DNA of 42,641 nt from Phenylobacterium sp. Root700 (GTDB taxonomy: Bacteria; Pseudomonadota; Alphaproteobacteria; Caulobacterales; Caulobacteraceae). Shown in pieces: positions 1-7,228 of the stretch (the stretch's first letter is position 1; each line of letters starts with the position of its first letter). The notes beneath the pieces were generated by a model, which was not told where the DNA came from, did no database searches, and saw only the letters and a program-made list of their open reading frames with translations. The stretch is from the NCBI RefSeq assembly GCF_001429025.1, contig NZ_LMHT01000031.1, positions 1 through 42,641 on the forward strand. Reading direction: 5' to 3'. The translations under genes were made by a program, and so were the position numbers.

Positions 1-15
1 GATCATCCTCAACCT

Positions 16-54
16 GTCACGGATGTCTCCGAACACCCGTCACCGATGTCTCCG
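16..54. repeat. Tandem 16-bp direct repeat, possible edge of a mobile element
   Basis: Two copies of a 16-base unit (gtcacSgatgtctccg) lie at 16-31 and 39-54, a 23-base period, differing at one base. Short direct repeats of this look occur at the ends of some insertion sequences, so this could be the edge of an element lying left of the window. No transposase reading frame is visible here, so the mobile-element reading is a guess; the repeat itself is plain. Confidence 0.35.
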
Positions 55-116
55 GTCTGAACAAGAGGTCGGGTGAGGCGGCGGCGCGTAAGCGGCGCTC
101 TGCTGAAGAACGATCA

Positions 117-180
117 ATGGCGCACAGAGGCCCGAGCCCCTCACCCAACCTCTCCCCGGCGGGAGAAGCGGTCGCGCTCC
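117..180. repeat. Short intergenic palindrome-like sequence near the left edge
   Basis: The run cctcacccaacctctccccggcggga includes a short CTCCCC-GGCGGGAG inverted repeat and resembles dispersed elements often found between alphaproteobacterial genes. It is not one of the A/B/C modules, and only this copy is seen, so its status as a repeat rests on general familiarity. It lies in the 180-base gap after the tandem repeat. Confidence 0.3.
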
Positions 181-672
181 CTACTTCTTCGCGGGAAAGG
201 CCTGCTGGCAGAGCTGGTCGCCGTAGGCGTCCGACAACTGCTCCTCGGCCTCGGCCATCACGAAGACCGCGACGCGGCTGCCGACGATGGTCTCGCCGAC
301 ATTGTAGGTGGCGACCGCCTGGCCGGTGGCGATGTCGATCAGCCGCGCCTCGCCGCGCAGGACGTTGGCCCCGCCGATCACCGCGGTCATCACCACATTG
401 GCCTTGTCGAGCCGCGAGACGCTGGCCTCCAGCCGCAGGGGACGAACGCCCGTGGCGCACGCGTCCAGCTTGGCTTTCACCCGAGCCTTGAAGGTCTCGT
501 CGAACTGCGGGCTGACCTTGATGTCGCCCCGGGTGACCTGGATCTCGTCGATCCGGGCGTTGGAGGCCCAGTCGTCGGGCAGGGCCTGGACCGGCGAACT
601 CCTCGACATGCTGACGCAACCGGAAAGGCAGGCTGCGCAGATGACGAGCGCGAAAAGGGCGAACCTGGTCAT
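181..672 (-). CDS. Putative outer-membrane lipoprotein of unknown function
   Basis: A 163-aa protein with a lipoprotein signal peptide: basic start, hydrophobic stretch at residues 4-15 and lipobox LSGC with the modified Cys at 19. The residue after Cys is Val, not Asp, which favours the outer membrane. The remaining 145 residues are a soluble domain with a late stretch (GGANVLRGEARLIDIATGQ) resembling small envelope lipoproteins of the DUF4410 kind, but I cannot assign a family. The start is supported by GGGAG upstream. It stands alone, 45 bases downstream of the oxyR stop on the same strand. Function unknown; that it is a lipoprotein is fairly sure. Confidence 0.75.
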   Translation of the reverse strand: MTRFALFALVICAACLSGCVSMSRSSPVQALPDDWASNARIDEIQVTRGDIKVSPQFDETFKARVKAKLDACATGVRPLRLEASVSRLDKANVVMTAVIGGANVLRGEARLIDIATGQAVATYNVGETIVGSRVAVFVMAEAEEQLSDAYGDQLCQQAFPAKK

Positions 673-717
673 GGCGTAGCTCCCTGATGGGATTGGCTCT
701 AACGCACTCTAAGGCAC

Positions 718-1617
718 TCAGGCTCCGCGCAGGGTCGCCGCCAGCAGCTGGCCTTCCGCCGCACGGCTCGACCCCGCCCGCCAGGCGACCACGATCTCGC
801 GGCTGGGATGGTCGGCCTTCAGCGGCATGACGGCCACATCGGCGCTGTCGGTCAAGCCCGCCGCCACCGCCATGGCCGGCAGGAAGGTCACGCCGAGCCC
901 CGAGCCCACCATCTGCACCAAGGTCGGCAGGGAGGTGGCGGCGAAGGCCTCCTCCTCGCCCGTCGCCCGCGGCGGCCGCAGGCCGCAGGCGGCCAGGGCG
1001 TGGTCACGCAGGCAGTGGCCGTCCTCCAGCAGGATCAGGTCATCGCTCTCCAGGGCCGAGGGCGGGGCCTCGGTCTCGTGGGCCAGCGGATGGGTGCTGG
1101 GCAGGGCGGCCAGCAGTTCGTCGTTGGAGACATGCGCATGGGCCAGGCCCGCCATGTCGTAGGGCAGAGCGATCAGCGCGGCGTCCAGCTGGCCGGCCTT
1201 GAGCAGCGCGATCAGCCGGTGCGTCAGGTCCTCGCGCAGATAGAGTCGCAGCTTCGGGAACCGCGTGCGCAGCAGCGGCAGGGCCTTGGGCAACAGATAG
1301 GGCGCGACGGTCGGGATCACGCCCAGGCGGAAGCGTCCGGTCAGCGGCTGGCCGGCGTTGCGCGCCGACTGCACCATCTCCTCGGCCTCGTTGAGAATGG
1401 TGGTGGCCCGCGCCAGGGCGACCTCGCCGACGGCGGTCAGGATCACGCCGGAGCGGGCGCGGTCCACGACCGGACCGCCGAGGATCTTTTCCAGCTCCTG
1501 AACCCCGGCCGAAAGCGTCGGCTGGGTCACGTGCGCGGCCTCCGCCGCACGCCCGAAGGAGCCGTGCTCGGCGAGGAGCTTCAGATACTGGAGCTGGCGA
1601 AGGGTCGGCAGGCTCAT
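718..1617 (-). CDS. oxyR: Hydrogen peroxide-sensing LysR regulator OxyR
   Basis: A 299-aa LysR-type regulator with an N-terminal winged helix (about residues 4-62, VTQPTLSAGVQELE) and a periplasmic-binding-like effector domain. The redox centre is readable: LLEDGHCLRDHALAAC carries Cys202 and Cys211, nine residues apart like E. coli Cys199 and Cys208, which form the peroxide-induced disulfide. It is divergent from ahpC, with a good OxyR-type operator 10 bases upstream of its start, so peroxide activation of ahpC and autoregulation are both likely. Cysteine spacing plus neighbourhood make OxyR far more likely than a generic LysR. Confidence 0.93.
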   Translation of the reverse strand: MSLPTLRQLQYLKLLAEHGSFGRAAEAAHVTQPTLSAGVQELEKILGGPVVDRARSGVILTAVGEVALARATTILNEAEEMVQSARNAGQPLTGRFRLGVIPTVAPYLLPKALPLLRTRFPKLRLYLREDLTHRLIALLKAGQLDAALIALPYDMAGLAHAHVSNDELLAALPSTHPLAHETEAPPSALESDDLILLEDGHCLRDHALAACGLRPPRATGEEEAFAATSLPTLVQMVGSGLGVTFLPAMAVAAGLTDSADVAVMPLKADHPSREIVVAWRAGSSRAAEGQLLAATLRGA

Positions 1618-1626
1618 GACGCCAAT

Positions 1627-1663
1627 ATAGGAAATTTCTATCCGAAATCCAGAAACAATCGAT
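1627..1663. promoter_or_regulatory. OxyR-type operator between oxyR and ahpC
   Basis: The site reads ATAG-N7-CTAT-N7-CCAG-N7-CGAT. The OxyR consensus is four alternating ATAG/CTAT elements spaced by seven bases. The first two are perfect, the third keeps AG, the fourth keeps three of four bases, and all spacings are exactly seven. It begins 10 bases from the oxyR start and ends at the proposed ahpC -35, as expected for an activator site. Confidence 0.8.
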
Positions 1664-1691
1664 TGGCTATTTGGCGGCCGGGTCCCTATCT
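1663..1691 (+). promoter_or_regulatory. Candidate ahpC promoter next to the OxyR site
   Basis: TTGGCT at 1663-1668 and CTATCT at 1686-1691 are separated by 17 bases. The -10 resembles the GCTANAWC-like -10 of Caulobacter housekeeping promoters. The -35 touches the last OxyR half-element, which fits contact between OxyR and polymerase. The ahpC start follows at 1739. No start site has been mapped; this is a motif call. Confidence 0.5.
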
Positions 1692-1738
1692 CAGCGTCAC
1701 GGCTTCGGCCGATCAGTTCAAATCATACGGAGAGACAC

Positions 1739-2293
1739 ATGCTGGGCGTTGGCGAAAAGCTGCCGGAATTCAAGGTTGTCGGCGTGAAGCCGAAGTTCAA
1801 CCGTCACGAGGAAAACGGCGAAAGCGCCTTCGAGACCCTCAACAACGAATCCTTCCCCGGCAAGTGGAAGGTCATCTTCTTCTACCCGAAGGATTTCACC
1901 TTCGTCTGCCCGACCGAGATCGCCGAATTCGCGCGCCTGAACAGCCAGTTCGCCGAGCGTGACGCGGTCGTCCTGGGTGGCTCGACCGACAACGAGCACT
2001 CCAAGCTCGGCTGGCGCCGGGAGCACCCGGACCTCAACAGCCTGGCCATCTGGAACTTCGCCGACAACTCCGGCAAGTTCGCCCGTGCGCTCGGCGTCCT
2101 GAACGAAGACGAGGGCGTAGCCCTGCGCGCCACCTTCGTGGTCGACCCGGACAACACCGTTCAGCACGTCTACGTGACCAACCTGAACGTGGGCCGTAAC
2201 CCGGCCGACACCCTGCGGGTCCTCGACGCCCTGCAGACCGACGAACTGTGCCCGTGCAACCGTGCGGTTGGCGGCGAAACCCTGGCGGCGTAA
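1739..2293 (+). CDS. ahpC: Alkyl hydroperoxide reductase AhpC (three-cysteine peroxiredoxin)
   Basis: A 184-aa peroxiredoxin that reduces peroxides, organic hydroperoxides and peroxynitrite in the cytoplasm. The peroxidatic site FVCPTE holds Cys57; the C-terminal ELCPCN holds Cys171 and Cys173. This three-Cys pattern matches M. tuberculosis AhpC (Cys61/174/176), which is recycled by AhpD rather than by AhpF. AhpD is the next gene, so the pair likely works with lipoamide-linked dihydrolipoyl enzymes. The start follows a GGAGAG ribosome site. An OxyR operator and promoter lie upstream, so strong peroxide induction is expected. Confidence 0.95.
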   Translation: MLGVGEKLPEFKVVGVKPKFNRHEENGESAFETLNNESFPGKWKVIFFYPKDFTFVCPTEIAEFARLNSQFAERDAVVLGGSTDNEHSKLGWRREHPDLNSLAIWNFADNSGKFARALGVLNEDEGVALRATFVVDPDNTVQHVYVTNLNVGRNPADTLRVLDALQTDELCPCNRAVGGETLAA

Positions 2294-2312
2294 GGGTCCT
2301 CCAGCCCCTTAG

Positions 2313-2342
2313 GGAGCAGCTCGCACGAGCTTGAGCTGCTCC
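2313..2342 (+). promoter_or_regulatory. Ten-base-pair hairpin between ahpC and ahpD
   Basis: A perfect 10-bp inverted repeat (2313-2322 with 2333-2342, arm GGAGCAGCTC) encloses a 10-base loop, starting 19 bases after the ahpC stop. No run of T follows, so it is not a standard terminator. It could be a partial terminator or a stabilising mRNA end that sets ahpC above ahpD; that role is inferred. Confidence 0.55.
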
Positions 2343-2416
2343 TACGTCGCCTCGTCCGGGAGCGCGCGATCTCCCCGCGCCTCCCGGACCCCCATTTTAC
2401 GAACTAGGAGTCCGCC

Positions 2417-2953
2417 ATGTCGCTCGACGCCCTGCGTGAGTCGCTGCCCGCCTATGCCAAGGACCTGAGCCTCAACCTGTCGAGCCTGGCCTCGGAAACC
2501 CTCCTGACCGACCAGCAGAAGTGGGGCACGTTCGTCGCCTCGGCCTATGCGATCGGGACGCCCGCCGTGATCAAGGCGATCGACGCCGCCGCGCGAGACG
2601 CCGGCCTGTCCGAAGAGGCCGCCACTGCGGCCAAGGCCGCGGCCGCGATCATGGGCATGAACAACGTCTATTACCGCACGCTGCACCTGCTCTCGAACCC
2701 GGAATACAAGACCCTGCCGGCCAAGCTGCGGATGAACATCCTGGCCAATCCGGGCGTCGACAAGATCGACTTCGAACTGTGGTCCACGGCGGTCTCGGCC
2801 ATCAACGGCTGCGGCATGTGCCTGGACGCTCACGAGTCCGAGCTGAAGAAGCACAGCGTCCCCAACACCTCGATCCAGGCCGCCCTGCGCATCGGCGCGG
2901 TGGTCAATGCGGTCAGCCGCGTCGTCGCGGCCGAAGCCGCCGCGGCCTCCTAG
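2417..2953 (+). CDS. ahpD: Alkylhydroperoxidase AhpD, reductant for AhpC
   Basis: A 178-aa all-helical AhpD/CMD-family protein. The catalytic motif CGMCLDAHE places Cys132, Cys135 and His139, with Glu120 upstream (FELWS). M. tuberculosis AhpD uses Glu118, Cys130, Cys133 and His137, so the spacing is the same with a two-residue offset. AhpD carries electrons from dihydrolipoamide acyltransferase and dihydrolipoamide dehydrogenase to AhpC. It sits 123 bases behind ahpC, probably co-transcribed; TAGGAG precedes the start. Confidence 0.94.
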   Translation: MSLDALRESLPAYAKDLSLNLSSLASETLLTDQQKWGTFVASAYAIGTPAVIKAIDAAARDAGLSEEAATAAKAAAAIMGMNNVYYRTLHLLSNPEYKTLPAKLRMNILANPGVDKIDFELWSTAVSAINGCGMCLDAHESELKKHSVPNTSIQAALRIGAVVNAVSRVVAAEAAAAS

Positions 2954-2962
2954 AGCTGCGCT

Positions 2963-4414
2963 TTACGCGAGCGCCTTTTCTAGCCGTGCGACCCCGCCCG
3001 CCATTGCGCGGGCGGGGAAGCCGGTAAAGCCCAGCATCAGGCCCGAACGCGGCGCGACCTGGCGATAGAGCCGGCTGATCGCCCGCACCGACACCCCCGC
3101 CGCCTCGGCTCGCGCCTCGACCTCCAGGTCCGATCGGCCGCCCTTCAGATAGGCGATCAGGTGCATGCCGCCGTCGGGAACATCGACCTCCATCACATCG
3201 CCCAGGCGCGCTGACAGCTCGGCGACGAGCACGTCGCGCTGCGCCTTGTAGGCCACCCGCCGCCGCCGGATATGGCCGGCGAACTGCCCCTCGCGCATGA
3301 AGTCTAGGACGATGGCCTGGGTCAGGGTTGGCGGCTGCCGGTCCATCAACTGGCGGGCGTTGGCGAAGGCCCCAGCCAGGGCGGTTGGAACCACGACATA
3401 GCCAAGTCGCAGGCCGGGGAAGAGCGCCTTGTTCAGCGTCCCCACATAGATCACCCGCTCGCCGCCATCGAGACCCTGGAGCGAGGCCAGCGGCGGGCCG
3501 TCGTAGCGAAACTCCGAGGCGTAATCGTCCTCGATGATCCAGGCGTCGGCCTCGCGCGCCCAGGCTAGCAGCTCCAGCCTGCGCCCCATCGAGAGCGTGA
3601 CGCCCAGCGGATACTGGTGCGAGGCCGTGACATAGGCCACCCGCGCCGCCGGCGCGGCGGCGATCCCCTCGGCGACCACCATCCCTGACCTGTCGACCGG
3701 CACATAGGCGACCTCGGCGCCGGCCGAGACCAGGGCGTGGCGCGTGGCCAGGTAGCCGGGGTCCTCCATCCAGACCTGATCGCCCGGCTTCAGCAGCACC
3801 CGCACGGCGATGTCGACCGCGTGCTGGGCGCCGGCGGTGACGATCACCTGGTCGGCGCTGCAGGTCACGCCGCGCGCCGCGCGCAGATAGTCGGCGATGG
3901 CGGCCCGCAGCCCGACGTCGCCGCGCGGATCGGAATAGCCGAAATGCACCGGCCCCAGGGTGCGCAACGCGCGCCGCGTGGAGCGCGACCAGGCGTCGAA
4001 GGCGCGGGCGTCCAGCAGGGTGCGGCCGGTGGCGAACAGCTGCGCCTCGGACTGCGGCGCCGGCAGGGCCAGCTCGTCGAGATCGCGCACGCGGGCCGGG
4101 ATGCTGGGCGGGGCGCTGCGCGGCTCCACCACCGCCGGGCGCAGTTCGGCGACGCCCGAAAGATCGCCGGAGACATAGGTGCCCGAGCCGCCGCGGGCGG
4201 CGGCGTAGCCCTCGGCCAGCAGCTGCTCATAGGCCGCCACCACCGAGGCCCGCGCCACGCCCAGCCTGGCCGCGAAATCCCGGCTGGAGGGCAGGCGGCC
4301 GCCGGGCTTCAGGGCGCCGCTCATGATCGCGCCGCGCACCTGGTCATAGACCTGGCGGATGACCGGCGCGCCGGCCTGCGGCGAGCGCCAGGGGTAGACC
4401 TCGGCCCAGCTCAT
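2963..4414 (-). CDS. MocR/PdxR-type regulator (GntR helix-turn-helix fused to aminotransferase fold)
   Basis: A 483-aa MocR-family regulator. Residues about 15-75 are a GntR-type winged helix (LPSSRDFAARLGVARASV); the rest is a fold-type I aminotransferase-like domain that binds PLP as effector, not catalyst. The PLP-lysine region is clear (YVGTLNKALFPGLRLGY), preceded by the Asp motif IIEDDYASEFRY. The ATG at 4414 is chosen because AGGAAGGA precedes it; an in-frame start 42 bases further up has no such site. It is divergent from a PNPOx-like flavoprotein, its likely target. Whether it is a true PdxR for vitamin B6 genes cannot be told from sequence. Confidence 0.88.
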   Translation of the reverse strand: MSWAEVYPWRSPQAGAPVIRQVYDQVRGAIMSGALKPGGRLPSSRDFAARLGVARASVVAAYEQLLAEGYAAARGGSGTYVSGDLSGVAELRPAVVEPRSAPPSIPARVRDLDELALPAPQSEAQLFATGRTLLDARAFDAWSRSTRRALRTLGPVHFGYSDPRGDVGLRAAIADYLRAARGVTCSADQVIVTAGAQHAVDIAVRVLLKPGDQVWMEDPGYLATRHALVSAGAEVAYVPVDRSGMVVAEGIAAAPAARVAYVTASHQYPLGVTLSMGRRLELLAWAREADAWIIEDDYASEFRYDGPPLASLQGLDGGERVIYVGTLNKALFPGLRLGYVVVPTALAGAFANARQLMDRQPPTLTQAIVLDFMREGQFAGHIRRRRVAYKAQRDVLVAELSARLGDVMEVDVPDGGMHLIAYLKGGRSDLEVEARAEAAGVSVRAISRLYRQVAPRSGLMLGFTGFPARAMAGGVARLEKALA

Positions 4415-4430
4415 CTGCGTCCTTCCTCGA

Positions 4431-4497
4431 CAAGTGGTTCGATCCACCGACGCCAACTGGACCTATTGAGCAGACCGCATGCCGGTTAGGCAAGTGG
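4431..4497. promoter_or_regulatory. Paired CAAGTGG direct repeats in the MocR divergent promoter region
   Basis: CAAGTGG occurs at 4431-4437 and again at 4491-4497, same orientation, 60 bases apart, in the gap between the MocR regulator and the PNPOx-like gene. MocR proteins often bind pairs of direct repeats, so these are candidate half-sites. Seven-base matches are weak evidence. Confidence 0.3.
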
Positions 4498-4512
4498 CCG
4501 AAAGGAACCGCC

Positions 4513-5208
4513 ATGACCGACGCCTTCGCTCCCACCGCCAGGTCGAAAGCCCGCCGCAAGCCAGGCCGCGCCACCTATGACGAGGCGCAGGTGTTCGCCA
4601 TCCTGGACGCTGGCGTGCTGTGCCACGTCGGCTATGTGCTGGACGGCCAGCCCTTCGTGACCCCGACCACCTATTGGCGGGAGGGCCGCAAGCTCTACTG
4701 GCATGGCTCGGCCGCCAGCCGGATGATCAAGGCCCAGGCCAGCGGGCTGCCGGTCTGCCTGACCGTCAGCCACGTGGACGGACTGGTGCTGGCGCGCTCG
4801 GGCATCGCGCACTCGATGAACTATCGCTCGGTGATGGTGTTCGGCCGCGCGCGGCAGGTGGAGGGGCTGGAGGCCAAGCGCCTGGCGATGAACGCCTTCA
4901 TCGACCGGCTCTATCCCGGCCGTTCGGCGGAGTTGCCGCCGGTCCGCGACAACGAGATCAAGCAGATCGGCCTGGTCGAGATGACCATCGAGGAGGCTTC
5001 GGCCAAGCGCCGCGACGGCGGCTCGAACCATGGTCCTGATCCGACGCAGGGCGCGCTGTGGAGCGGGGTGATCCCGATCACCACCCAGATCGGCCGCCGC
5101 ATGGCCGACGCCGACATGAGCGCAGGCCTGCAACCCTCGGCGAGCATGGCCCCCTATGTCGAGGGCGCGCGGTTCGACGACGTGCTGGCCGCGCTGGCCA
5201 GCGTCTGA
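4513..5208 (+). CDS. Pyridoxamine 5'-phosphate oxidase-like flavin-binding protein
   Basis: A 231-aa protein of the PNPOx-like split-barrel fold, in the branch usually called pyridoxamine 5'-phosphate oxidase-related or flavin-nucleotide-binding (Pyridox_ox_2 type). Recognisable segments are CHVGYVLDGQPFVTPTTYWR, YWHGSAASRMIK and NYRSVMVFGRAR, the strands that shape the FMN pocket. Members bind FMN or related cofactors, but few have a known reaction, and this is not classical PdxH. It is divergent from a MocR regulator, an arrangement suggesting B6- or flavin-linked control. AAAGGA precedes the ATG. Confidence 0.8.
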   Translation: MTDAFAPTARSKARRKPGRATYDEAQVFAILDAGVLCHVGYVLDGQPFVTPTTYWREGRKLYWHGSAASRMIKAQASGLPVCLTVSHVDGLVLARSGIAHSMNYRSVMVFGRARQVEGLEAKRLAMNAFIDRLYPGRSAELPPVRDNEIKQIGLVEMTIEEASAKRRDGGSNHGPDPTQGALWSGVIPITTQIGRRMADADMSAGLQPSASMAPYVEGARFDDVLAALASV

Positions 5209-5218
5209 CCGCCCCCCC

Positions 5219-5338
5219 AGATGCTCCCCACTGGGGGAGCTCCCGGCCTCTTCGGCCGGGTGAGGGGGACTTTAACTTCTGCGGCAGAGCCCCCTCCGTC
5301 GCGCTGCGCGCGCCACCTCCCCCAGCGGGGGAGGATCT
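5219..5338. repeat. Modular intergenic palindrome, copy A (two half-elements)
   Basis: Half-element 1 (5219-5268) runs AGATGCTCCCC to GAGGGGG with two perfect 7-bp hairpins: GCTCCCC/GGGGAGC and CCCGGCC/GGCCGGG. Half-element 2 (5289-5338) runs GCCCCCTCC to GGATCT with an 8-bp hairpin CCTCCCCC/GGGGGAGG. The same two modules recur at 40425-40532 and module 1 at 42575-42626. Copy A fills the gap between two converging genes and could act as a two-way terminator, although no T run follows. Confidence 0.75.
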
Positions 5339-5352
5339 GGGACGGCGGAGCC

Positions 5353-5874
5353 TTAGTCGGGCTTGCCGGTCTCGGCGTAGGTCTTCAGCCGCGCCACCTG
5401 GGCGCCCAGCACGAAGTCGACGGGCTTGGCCCAGGTTTCAGCCAGCCCGCCCTTGGCGTAGCCGCCGACGTCATAGGTGACCGTGAGGACAGTCTTGGCC
5501 GGGTCGGAACCCTTCGCGAGGTCGAAGCTCAGATGGCCCGCCGCGCCCGTGGTCTGGAGCGGCCCCAGCCCGCCGAACATCTTCAGCGCCCCGGCGTCCG
5601 AATAGACCACGCTCATGTGCCGCACGAAGCCGCCGGGCAGCTTCTCGCAGAAGCAGCCAGCCGCATCGATCGACAGGTTGGCGGCCTTGCCCGAATAGGT
5701 GTGGTCGTCGCTCCACCATCGGCCGACGTCCTGAACCGCGGCCCGCACCTTGGCCTGCGGCGCGGCGATAGTGACCACGTGGCGGATCTCGAAACCGGCG
5801 GCGGTCTGATCGACCACCTCGGCCTGCGCGGCGAGCGGCGTCATCGCCAGCGCCGCGACCAGTAGGACTCGCAT
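5353..5874 (-). CDS. Exported SRPBCC (START-like) domain protein
   Basis: A 173-aa protein with a Sec signal peptide (hydrophobic residues 3-16, cleavage likely after AQA at 18) followed by a single SRPBCC-fold domain. Features of that fold are the opening strand EIRHVVTIAAPQAKVRAAV, the helix with VGRWWSDDHTYSG, and the long C-terminal helix GGLAETWAKPVDFVLGAQVARLKTYAE. Such proteins bind hydrophobic ligands; periplasmic members are little studied, so ligand and role are unknown. It lies 12 bases after murI on the same strand and may be co-transcribed. GGGAGACGGGA precedes the ATG. Confidence 0.72.
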   Translation of the reverse strand: MRVLLVAALAMTPLAAQAEVVDQTAAGFEIRHVVTIAAPQAKVRAAVQDVGRWWSDDHTYSGKAANLSIDAAGCFCEKLPGGFVRHMSVVYSDAGALKMFGGLGPLQTTGAAGHLSFDLAKGSDPAKTVLTVTYDVGGYAKGGLAETWAKPVDFVLGAQVARLKTYAETGKPD

Positions 5875-5886
5875 GGTCCCGTCTCC

Positions 5887-6759
5887 CTAAGCCCTTTCGA
5901 AGCTTAGCGGAGCGCCCCAGAAAGTCTCCACCAAGGTGGACTGAGCGCCCGGCTTGCCGGTGGTCAGGAACCGGCGCGCGCCGCCCTCGCCCGCCCGATA
6001 TTCCGGATGCTTGGCGAGATAGGCCTCCAGCGCGTCGGCGGTCGCGCCGGGCTGGTGGATCAGCGGGGTGCCGGGCTTCAGCGCCGCGCGGAAGATGTCG
6101 GCGACGATCTCATAGTGGGTGCAGCCCAGGATCGCCCGATCCGGCGCGCGGCCGATCCGGCTGCTGATCGCCGCCACATGGCCCTCGATGGCGGTGGCCA
6201 ATTCGACGGCCCCGGCGTCGGTCTCGATCATCAGGGCCAGAGTCGGGCAGGGCTCGGCGAACACCGCCACGTCCTGCCGGCGCTTGTCGATCTCGATCTC
6301 ATAGACCCGCGAGCGGGCGGTGGCCGGGGTGCAGAACACCGCCAGGATATCGAGCTTCTCGACCTTCTCGCCGCGCCGCTCGGCCTCGTGCTCCCACGGC
6401 ACGCCGGTCGCCGCCTCGATGGTGGGGACAATGATGCCGAGGATGTTCACCGGCCGCCCGATTTGCTTGCGATAGCCCGGCAGCCAGGTCTGCTGCAGCC
6501 GCCGCAGCGCGATGCCCGAGGCGGTGTTGCAGGCCAGGACCACCAGGTCGCAGCCCTGGTCGAACAGGGTCTCGCAACCGCGCCGCGTCAGGTCGACGAT
6601 CTCCTCGCCTTCGCGCCCGCCATAGGGGGCGTTGGCCTGGTCGGCCAGATAGACGAAGTCCGCGTTCGGCATCCGCTGAACGAGCGCACGGTGCACGGAC
6701 AGGCCGCCCACGCCGGAATCGAAAACGCCAATAGCCATGTCAGCCGGTTTAGCCGCCAC
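5887..6759 (-). CDS. murI: Glutamate racemase
   Basis: Converts L-glutamate to D-glutamate for peptidoglycan. All signature parts are present: DSGVGG at 14-19, ACNTAS with Cys77, and GCTHYE with Cys213, the two catalytic cysteines. Length is normal (about 285 aa in E. coli). The reading frame opens with a GTG at 6759, but an ATG at 6738 gives MAIGVFDSGVGG, a more usual N-terminus; neither has a strong ribosome site. The product is cytoplasmic and the gene is expected to be essential. The SRPBCC gene follows closely on the same strand. Confidence 0.94.
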   Translation of the reverse strand: MAAKPADMAIGVFDSGVGGLSVHRALVQRMPNADFVYLADQANAPYGGREGEEIVDLTRRGCETLFDQGCDLVVLACNTASGIALRRLQQTWLPGYRKQIGRPVNILGIIVPTIEAATGVPWEHEAERRGEKVEKLDILAVFCTPATARSRVYEIEIDKRRQDVAVFAEPCPTLALMIETDAGAVELATAIEGHVAAISSRIGRAPDRAILGCTHYEIVADIFRAALKPGTPLIHQPGATADALEAYLAKHPEYRAGEGGARRFLTTGKPGAQSTLVETFWGAPLSFERA

Positions 6760-6818
6760 ACGGTTCGGCGTCCATGCGGCCCCGCCCGCCCCGGTTCGCC
6801 GAACTCGGGAATTTCGGA

Positions 6819-6851
6819 TTGACGATCATGTCAGTCTGACATATACGTCAG
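6819..6851 (+). promoter_or_regulatory. Promoter with embedded palindromic operator upstream of small protein-tetR
   Basis: TTGACG (6819-6824) and TATACG (6842-6847) are separated by exactly 17 bases. The spacer holds ATGTCAG-T-CTGACAT (6828-6842), a perfect 15-base palindrome. A second inverted repeat, CTGAC-N6-GTCAG (6836-6851), overlaps the -10. A repressor bound here would block polymerase; the TetR protein encoded downstream is the obvious candidate. Confidence 0.6.
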
Positions 6852-6950
6852 TTCGAGCTTAGCAGTGTGGTGCGTATCTCCAGCGGACGGCCTTCGACGC
6901 AGGCCCTTCGCGTTTCCTTGCGTCGCCCAACCCGGACCGAGACCCGACCC

Positions 6951-7214
6951 ATGGCCCTCCCCGCCCGCGCCCTCGACAATCTCCGCCCTGAAGACCCCGC
7001 CTCCACCTGGGTGGTCGGCGTCGAGGTGGATCTGGCCACCGCCCTGGCCCTGGCGCGCGCCTCGACCAAGGCTCTGCTGGAGCTTTCGCCCCTGGCCCAC
7101 CGCGAGATCACCGCGGCGCTGGAGCATGAGATCCAGGTCCTGGAACAACAGAGCGACCCGCTCTCCCTCGCCGCGGCCAATGCGGTGAAACAGTACCTGC
7201 CTGAGGCGGCCTGA
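6951..7214 (+). CDS. Small hypothetical protein upstream of tetR
   Basis: An 87-aa acidic, mostly helical protein that I do not recognise. The middle is rich in Ala, Leu and Glu (ATALALARASTKALLELSPL, HREITAALEHEIQVLEQQ), suggesting a helical hairpin or short coiled coil; there is no signal peptide or membrane segment. The ATG at 6951 is preferred; an in-frame GTG at 6867 would add 28 basic residues of unconvincing composition. It lies between a palindrome-bearing promoter and tetR, 14 bases before tetR, so it is probably co-transcribed and under the same control. Confidence 0.55.
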   Translation: MALPARALDNLRPEDPASTWVVGVEVDLATALALARASTKALLELSPLAHREITAALEHEIQVLEQQSDPLSLAAANAVKQYLPEAA

Positions 7215-7228
7215 CCCCCCGACGTCCC

